Source: Microvirga soli
GTDB taxonomy: Bacteria; Pseudomonadota; Alphaproteobacteria; Rhizobiales; Beijerinckiaceae
Direction: 5' to 3'
Assembly: GCF_016734765.1 (NCBI RefSeq)
Contig: NZ_JAERQE010000009.1
Span: forward strand, 1-64,000
Length of the DNA stretch: 64,000 nt
Shown: piece by piece, positions 60,366 to 64,000 of the stretch
Numbering within the stretch: the stretch's first letter is position 1
Layout of the letters: the number at the start of each line of letters is the position of its first letter
Notes under the pieces: generated by a model
What the model saw: the letters and a program-made list of their open reading frames with translations, nothing else
Databases searched by the model: none
What the model was told of the DNA's origin: nothing
Position numbers and translations under genes: made by a program

Positions 60366-60958
60366 TGGCCAAGGAACCGCGTGTCTGGCAGCGGATGCTT
60401 TCCGGCCGCCGCCTCAACCTGCTCGATCCGTCGCCGCTGGATGTCGAGCTCGACGACATCGCCCATGGGCTCGCCCGCGTGGCGCGCTGGAACGGGCAGA
60501 CGATCGGCGGGCACATCTTCTCCGTAGCGCAGCATTCGCTGCTCGTTGAGGCGATTGCCGCCCATACCAGCCCGGAGATGTCGCGCGAGTGGCGTCTTGC
60601 GGTGCTGCTGCACGATGCGCCCGAATACGTGATCGGCGACATCATCTCGCCGTTCAAGGCGGTGATCGGCGATGCGTACAAGACTATCGAGGCGGGCCTG
60701 CTCGCAGCGATCCACCTGCATTTCGGCCTGCCAGCGCAGCCGGCGGCCGCGCTCAAGCGCTTCATCAAGCAGGCGGACCGGCAGGCGGCCTTCCTGGAGG
60801 CGACGCACCTTGCCGGCTTTGCCCGCGAGGAGGCGATCAAGTTCTTCGGACGACCCGAGCCCCTGCCCCGCACGGTGCTGGCCCTTCTGGAGCCCTGGCC
60901 CGTGAATCAGGCCGAGGAGCGCTATCATCAGAAGGTCACAGCGGCGCTGGCGAAGTGA
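60365..60958 (+). CDS. HD-domain hydrolase (YfbR-like)
   Basis: 197 residues. The metal-binding residues of the HD fold appear in VAQHSLLVEAI (His), LLHDAPEYVIGD (HD) and KQADRQAAFLEA (Asp). YfbR-type enzymes are 5'-nucleotidases of dNMPs. ATG 60365 overlaps the tag stop (TGATG), so the pair is translationally coupled. Confidence 0.9.
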   Translation: MAKEPRVWQRMLSGRRLNLLDPSPLDVELDDIAHGLARVARWNGQTIGGHIFSVAQHSLLVEAIAAHTSPEMSREWRLAVLLHDAPEYVIGDIISPFKAVIGDAYKTIEAGLLAAIHLHFGLPAQPAAALKRFIKQADRQAAFLEATHLAGFAREEAIKFFGRPEPLPRTVLALLEPWPVNQAEERYHQKVTAALAK

Positions 60959-60977
60959 CGCGCAGCCTCATCTGATC

Positions 60978-61111
60978 GGGATGGCCGGGACAGGCCCGGC
61001 CATGACGAGAGGGTGTCATCCCCGGCGCACGAAGTGCGGGAAGGGGATCCATCGCCCCGCGTGTGCGAGTGGATTCCCTTCCCCTCCGCTACGCTCCGGC
61101 CGGGAATGACA
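60978..61111. repeat. Compound palindromic repeat, family C copy 2
   Basis: A short hairpin with arms ATGGCCGGG (60981-60989) and CCCGGCCAT, then a 98-base palindrome from TGTCATCCCCGGCGCACG to CCGGCCGGGAATGACA (61014-61111), joined by GACGAGAGGG. The palindrome core is the inverse of that in copy 1 (40146-40243), while the flanking hairpin is on the same side. Confidence 0.8.
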
Positions 61112-61177
61112 CCGCAGTTCAATTCATACTGCCAATCCGAATCGTATAAGGCTCCTCACCTCCCCGGAACCAGATCC

Positions 61178-61696
61178 ATGCCGACCCTTCACGTCTGTCC
61201 CCTTTCCCGCCTGCACGCCACCGTGGCCGAAACCCGCGCCAGCCACGTGGTGAGCCTCATGGGAGCCGGAGCCGAGGTGCCGCGCCTCACGGGCGTTGCA
61301 GCGGATCGCCATCTATTCATCGGCGTCAGCGATATCGTGGCGCCGCTCGAAGGCCATGTGCTGGCGGGCGCGGAACACATGGAGCAGCTGCTCGCCTTCG
61401 TCCGGGCCTGGGGGCGGGAGAGCCCCCTCGTGCTCCATTGCTGGGCCGGGATCAGCCGCTCGACCGCCGGCGCCTACATCGCGGCCTGTGCCTTGGCGCC
61501 GGAGCGAGACGAGGCCTCCATTGCCCTTAGCCTGCGTGCAGCCGCCCCCAGTGCCACCCCGAACGGCCGGTTCATCGCGCTCGCCGACGACATTCTCGGC
61601 CGCCGGGGCCGGATGGTCGATGCGATCCGGTCGATCGGGCGTGGAGCCGACGCTATGGAGGGGACGCCCTTCATGTTACAGCTTAACGGCAACTAG
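61178..61696 (+). CDS. Tyrosine-phosphatase-like protein
   Basis: 172 residues from ATG 61178 (MPTLHVCPLSRLHATVAETR); upstream in-frame codons run into the repeat. The phosphatase signature HC-x5-R is in HCWAGISRSTAG, with nucleophile Cys88. HLFIGVSDIVAPL may contribute the general-acid aspartate. Similar to atypical dual-specificity phosphatases of Hyphomicrobiales; substrate unknown. A separate transcript is likely as a repeat precedes it. Confidence 0.85.
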   Translation: MPTLHVCPLSRLHATVAETRASHVVSLMGAGAEVPRLTGVAADRHLFIGVSDIVAPLEGHVLAGAEHMEQLLAFVRAWGRESPLVLHCWAGISRSTAGAYIAACALAPERDEASIALSLRAAAPSATPNGRFIALADDILGRRGRMVDAIRSIGRGADAMEGTPFMLQLNGN

Positions 61697-61745
61697 GCGA
61701 TTCCGCTTCGGACAATCAGCCTGTCACGAACACTGAGGCCATCCC

Positions 61746-64000
61746 TTGGAGATCCCCTTTCTCGTCCTGCTGGCCCTCGGCATTCCGGTCTGCGCCATCG
61801 CGGGCTTGGTTCTCGGCCTTTCAGCCCGCACCAAGCTGATGCTCCTGCAGGGACGGGTTGCGGCTCTGGAGGGCGAATTGCGACTCGTTCGGGCGCAGTC
61901 CGGACCGGCCGCCTCCCCGGCGGAGCAGCAGGCACCGGCACCCATGCCGGAAGCTCCCATTGAGGAGGCTCCTGCACCGGATTTGCCCTTGGATCCGGTA
62001 ACCGAAGCGCTGCGGCCAGCGAGATCGGTTCCAGCCATCCAACCGCCGACGCCGCGGCCGGCTCCTCCCGGCCGGGATTTCGAGGAAGCACTCGGCTCCC
62101 GCTGGGCCGTCTGGGTTGGCGGCGTGGCGCTGGCCCTCGGGGGCATCTTTCTCGTCCGCTACTCCATCGAACAGAACCTATTGAGCCCGGCCACCCGCAT
62201 CGCCTTTGGCGGTCTGTTCGCCCTTGCCCTGATCGGGGCCGGTGAATGGCTGCGCCGTCGCGAAAGCAGTGTCGCCCTGCCCGGTATTCCCAGCGCCAAC
62301 GTGCCCAGCATCCTGACGGCAGCGGGAACCTGCGGGGCTTTTGCGGCCGCGTACGCAGCCTATGCCCTTTACGACCTGATCGGTCCCGCCGCGGCCTTCG
62401 TAACCTTAGGCCTGATCGCGGTTCTCACCATGGTCGCGTCCACCCTGCACGGCCCCATCCTGGCCGCGCTCGGTGTGCTCGGCGCCATGGGCAGCCCACT
62501 CCTCGTCTCGTCGGACGAGCCGCAGCCCTGGGCGCTCGTGATCTATCTCGCCTTCGTGGTGCTGCCAGCCTATGGGGTCGCGCGCCTGCGCCTGTGGCGC
62601 TGGCTTGCGCTTGCGGCCGCAACCGGCGTGCTGATCTGGACGTTCCTGATCTTCATCCTGGACGCGCAGGATGCCCTGCCGGCCATGGTGCATCTGGTTC
62701 TCCAAGCCGGCTTGGCCGCCTTCTTCCTGGTAGCTCTGCCCTACCGCCCGATCTCTGATGCCGAAAGCGGCATCGACCGGGCAGCCAGTATCGTGCTCCT
62801 GGCTTTCGCGGTTGCCGCTGTTGCGGTGTCGGGCACGGTTGCGGCTGGCGACGGGCGTGCGGTCTTCGTTGCCGCCATCGTGCTCGTCCTGCTGGGAACA
62901 GGCATCCGCTTCGCGCCGGCGGCCCCGGCTGCCGCCTGGGCAGCCCTGACCGCAATCGGTGCTCTCCTGGTCTGGCCCATCAGGGCCGATCTCGGCGGCA
63001 CACCCGAGAACCTCTTCTATCAGAGCGGCGATCTCTTCGCGGTGAGGCCGCACGCCCTCGAGGTTTATCTCGGCCTCGCGCTCCTGGCTCCCGCGGCCAT
63101 CACTGGCGCGTCCCTCCTCAGGCTGGCGCGCTCGCCGGACCTACGCCTTTCCGCAGCCGCCTGGTACACCGGAGCCGCCACAATCGGTCCGCTTCTGGCA
63201 CTCGTGGCAGCCTATTGGCGGGTAGCCTCCCTGGAGCGGAGCCTGTCCTTTGCCCTCATCGCCGGCCTCCTCGCCCTCGCTTTCATCGCCGCCACCCGCT
63301 GGCTCAGCCGCCAGGAAGGTGCTCCGATCCGGCTCGGCCTCGGGGCTGCTGCCTCGGCCGCCTTGGCGGCGCTTGCCCTCGGCCTGACCTTTGCCCTCGA
63401 CAAAGGCATGCTGACCGTGGCCTTCGCCCTGACGGCCTTAGGCACAGCCTGGGTTTCCGAGAGAACGGCCCTGCCTGCCCTGCGCTATGCGGTCGGCGGC
63501 ATCGGGTTGATCGTTCTGGGCCGGCTGATCGCCAACCCGACCATCGTGGAAGGCGATCCCGGACCGATCCTGATCAACTGGCTCCTCTGGGGCTACGGCG
63601 TTCCAGCCGTGGCTTTTCTCGCCGCAAGCCGACTGCTGGAGCGCTCCGGCCGCGACAGGATCGTTCAGCTGACCGAGAGCCTGGGGATCGTCTTCGCGGC
63701 CTTCCTGGTGTTCTTCGAAATCCGCCACGCCCTCCGGGCGGGAGATCCGCTGGCACTCTCGACCGATCTCCTTGAGGTTGGACTTGTTGCAACGGAAAGC
63801 CTCGTCTTCGCGATCCTCCTGACACGCCTGGATCTCAGGCGAGGAGACCCGGTCTATCGCTGGGGCTCCCTGATCTTCAAGTTCGCCTCCCTGGCGCTCT
63901 GCGCCGGAGGGCTGCTCCTCGTCGAGAATCCGATGCTGACCGATGATGCCATTCTGGGCGGGCCGGTGTTCAATGCCTTGATCCCGGCCTATCTGCTGCC
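61746..64000 (+). CDS. DUF2339 membrane protein (partial, runs off window)
   Basis: TTG 61746 with GAGG upstream starts a frame that remains open to the window end (751 codons shown, incomplete). An N-terminal membrane helix (IPFLVLLALGIPVCAIAGLV) precedes a Pro/Ala-rich cytosolic or periplasmic linker (residues about 55-115), then about twenty hydrophobic segments starting with FEEALGSRWAVWVGGVALAL, which is the DUF2339 signature. The function is unknown in the family. The in-frame TGA at 61734 excludes a start further upstream. Confidence 0.88.
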   Translation, partial: MEIPFLVLLALGIPVCAIAGLVLGLSARTKLMLLQGRVAALEGELRLVRAQSGPAASPAEQQAPAPMPEAPIEEAPAPDLPLDPVTEALRPARSVPAIQPPTPRPAPPGRDFEEALGSRWAVWVGGVALALGGIFLVRYSIEQNLLSPATRIAFGGLFALALIGAGEWLRRRESSVALPGIPSANVPSILTAAGTCGAFAAAYAAYALYDLIGPAAAFVTLGLIAVLTMVASTLHGPILAALGVLGAMGSPLLVSSDEPQPWALVIYLAFVVLPAYGVARLRLWRWLALAAATGVLIWTFLIFILDAQDALPAMVHLVLQAGLAAFFLVALPYRPISDAESGIDRAASIVLLAFAVAAVAVSGTVAAGDGRAVFVAAIVLVLLGTGIRFAPAAPAAAWAALTAIGALLVWPIRADLGGTPENLFYQSGDLFAVRPHALEVYLGLALLAPAAITGASLLRLARSPDLRLSAAAWYTGAATIGPLLALVAAYWRVASLERSLSFALIAGLLALAFIAATRWLSRQEGAPIRLGLGAAASAALAALALGLTFALDKGMLTVAFALTALGTAWVSERTALPALRYAVGGIGLIVLGRLIANPTIVEGDPGPILINWLLWGYGVPAVAFLAASRLLERSGRDRIVQLTESLGIVFAAFLVFFEIRHALRAGDPLALSTDLLEVGLVATESLVFAILLTRLDLRRGDPVYRWGSLIFKFASLALCAGGLLLVENPMLTDDAILGGPVFNALIPAYLL

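Noticed and set aside
35539-61111. Palindromic repeats as a CRISPR array
   Set aside because: Copies are far apart, 100-145 bases long and self-complementary, with no regular spacers and no cas genes.

Overview
The window looks like a chromosomal segment of an alphaproteobacterium of the order Hyphomicrobiales (Rhizobiales), most likely Methylobacteriaceae and close to Microvirga. This rests on high GC, a RibB fused to an inactive GTP cyclohydrolase-like domain, a TIGR02301-type protein, the YjgN/M48/DUF1499 trio, a CtrA-type TTAA-N7-TTAA site and long palindromic intergenic repeats ending in TGTCAT...ATGACA. The genus is inferred, not proven.

Region 1 (1-14489) is a surface-polysaccharide locus. 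It holds five glycosyltransferase-type proteins (one a DUF616-GT2 fusion), dTDP-sugar genes rfbA, rfbC and rfbB without rfbD, a UDP-HexNAc 6-dehydrogenase, a phosphohexomutase and a Wzt/Wzm ABC exporter. The leftmost genes are less GC-rich than the rest, as is common in exchanged O-antigen or capsule loci.

Region 2 (14662-23880) is a carbohydrate uptake and catabolism locus. A LacI regulator and a Gfo/Idh dehydrogenase are divergent from a binding protein, two permeases, an ATPase, a TIM-barrel isomerase, a second Gfo/Idh enzyme and a ThuA protein. A perfect 14-bp palindrome lies in the divergent promoter, and a stem-loop separates the binding-protein gene from the permeases. The gene set fits import of a glycoside and breakdown through 3-keto intermediates; the substrate cannot be read from sequence.

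Region 3 (23966-37031) has tRNA-Gln(UUG), tRNA-Pro(CGG) and housekeeping or stress genes: DoxX, a glycine-zipper protein, BioY, an MBL hydrolase, the DUF1499/M48/YjgN operon, MarR with a patatin, an L,D-transpeptidase, an HDAC-like deacetylase and an HTH-RibB-RibX fusion.

Region 4 (37081-47960) holds aroC, fabI, a CbpA-type co-chaperone, pdxH, an SDR and several small exported proteins. It also has a degenerate receiver behind a CtrA site, and an 866-bp gene-poor gap with palindromic repeats and a strong promoter-like sequence next to a GTTC-N7-GTTC box.

Region 5 (48207-64000) starts with two divergent citrate synthase homologues, one with an N-terminal HTH and translationally coupled to a NUDIX and a TIGR02301 gene. 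Then come tandem VOC proteins, LysE, a HAD phosphatase, a dihydroorotase-like amidohydrolase, YgfZ, a hybrid histidine kinase with duplicated PAS domains, PaiB, GNAT, Tag, an HD hydrolase, a tyrosine-phosphatase-like protein and a DUF2339 membrane protein cut by the window end.

No CRISPR array, insertion sequence, prophage or rRNA was seen. The least conventional signals are the two enzyme-HTH fusions with possible autoregulatory sites, the promoter with no gene near 38.8 kb, the CtrA-site pseudo-receiver, and the two families of long palindromic repeats.
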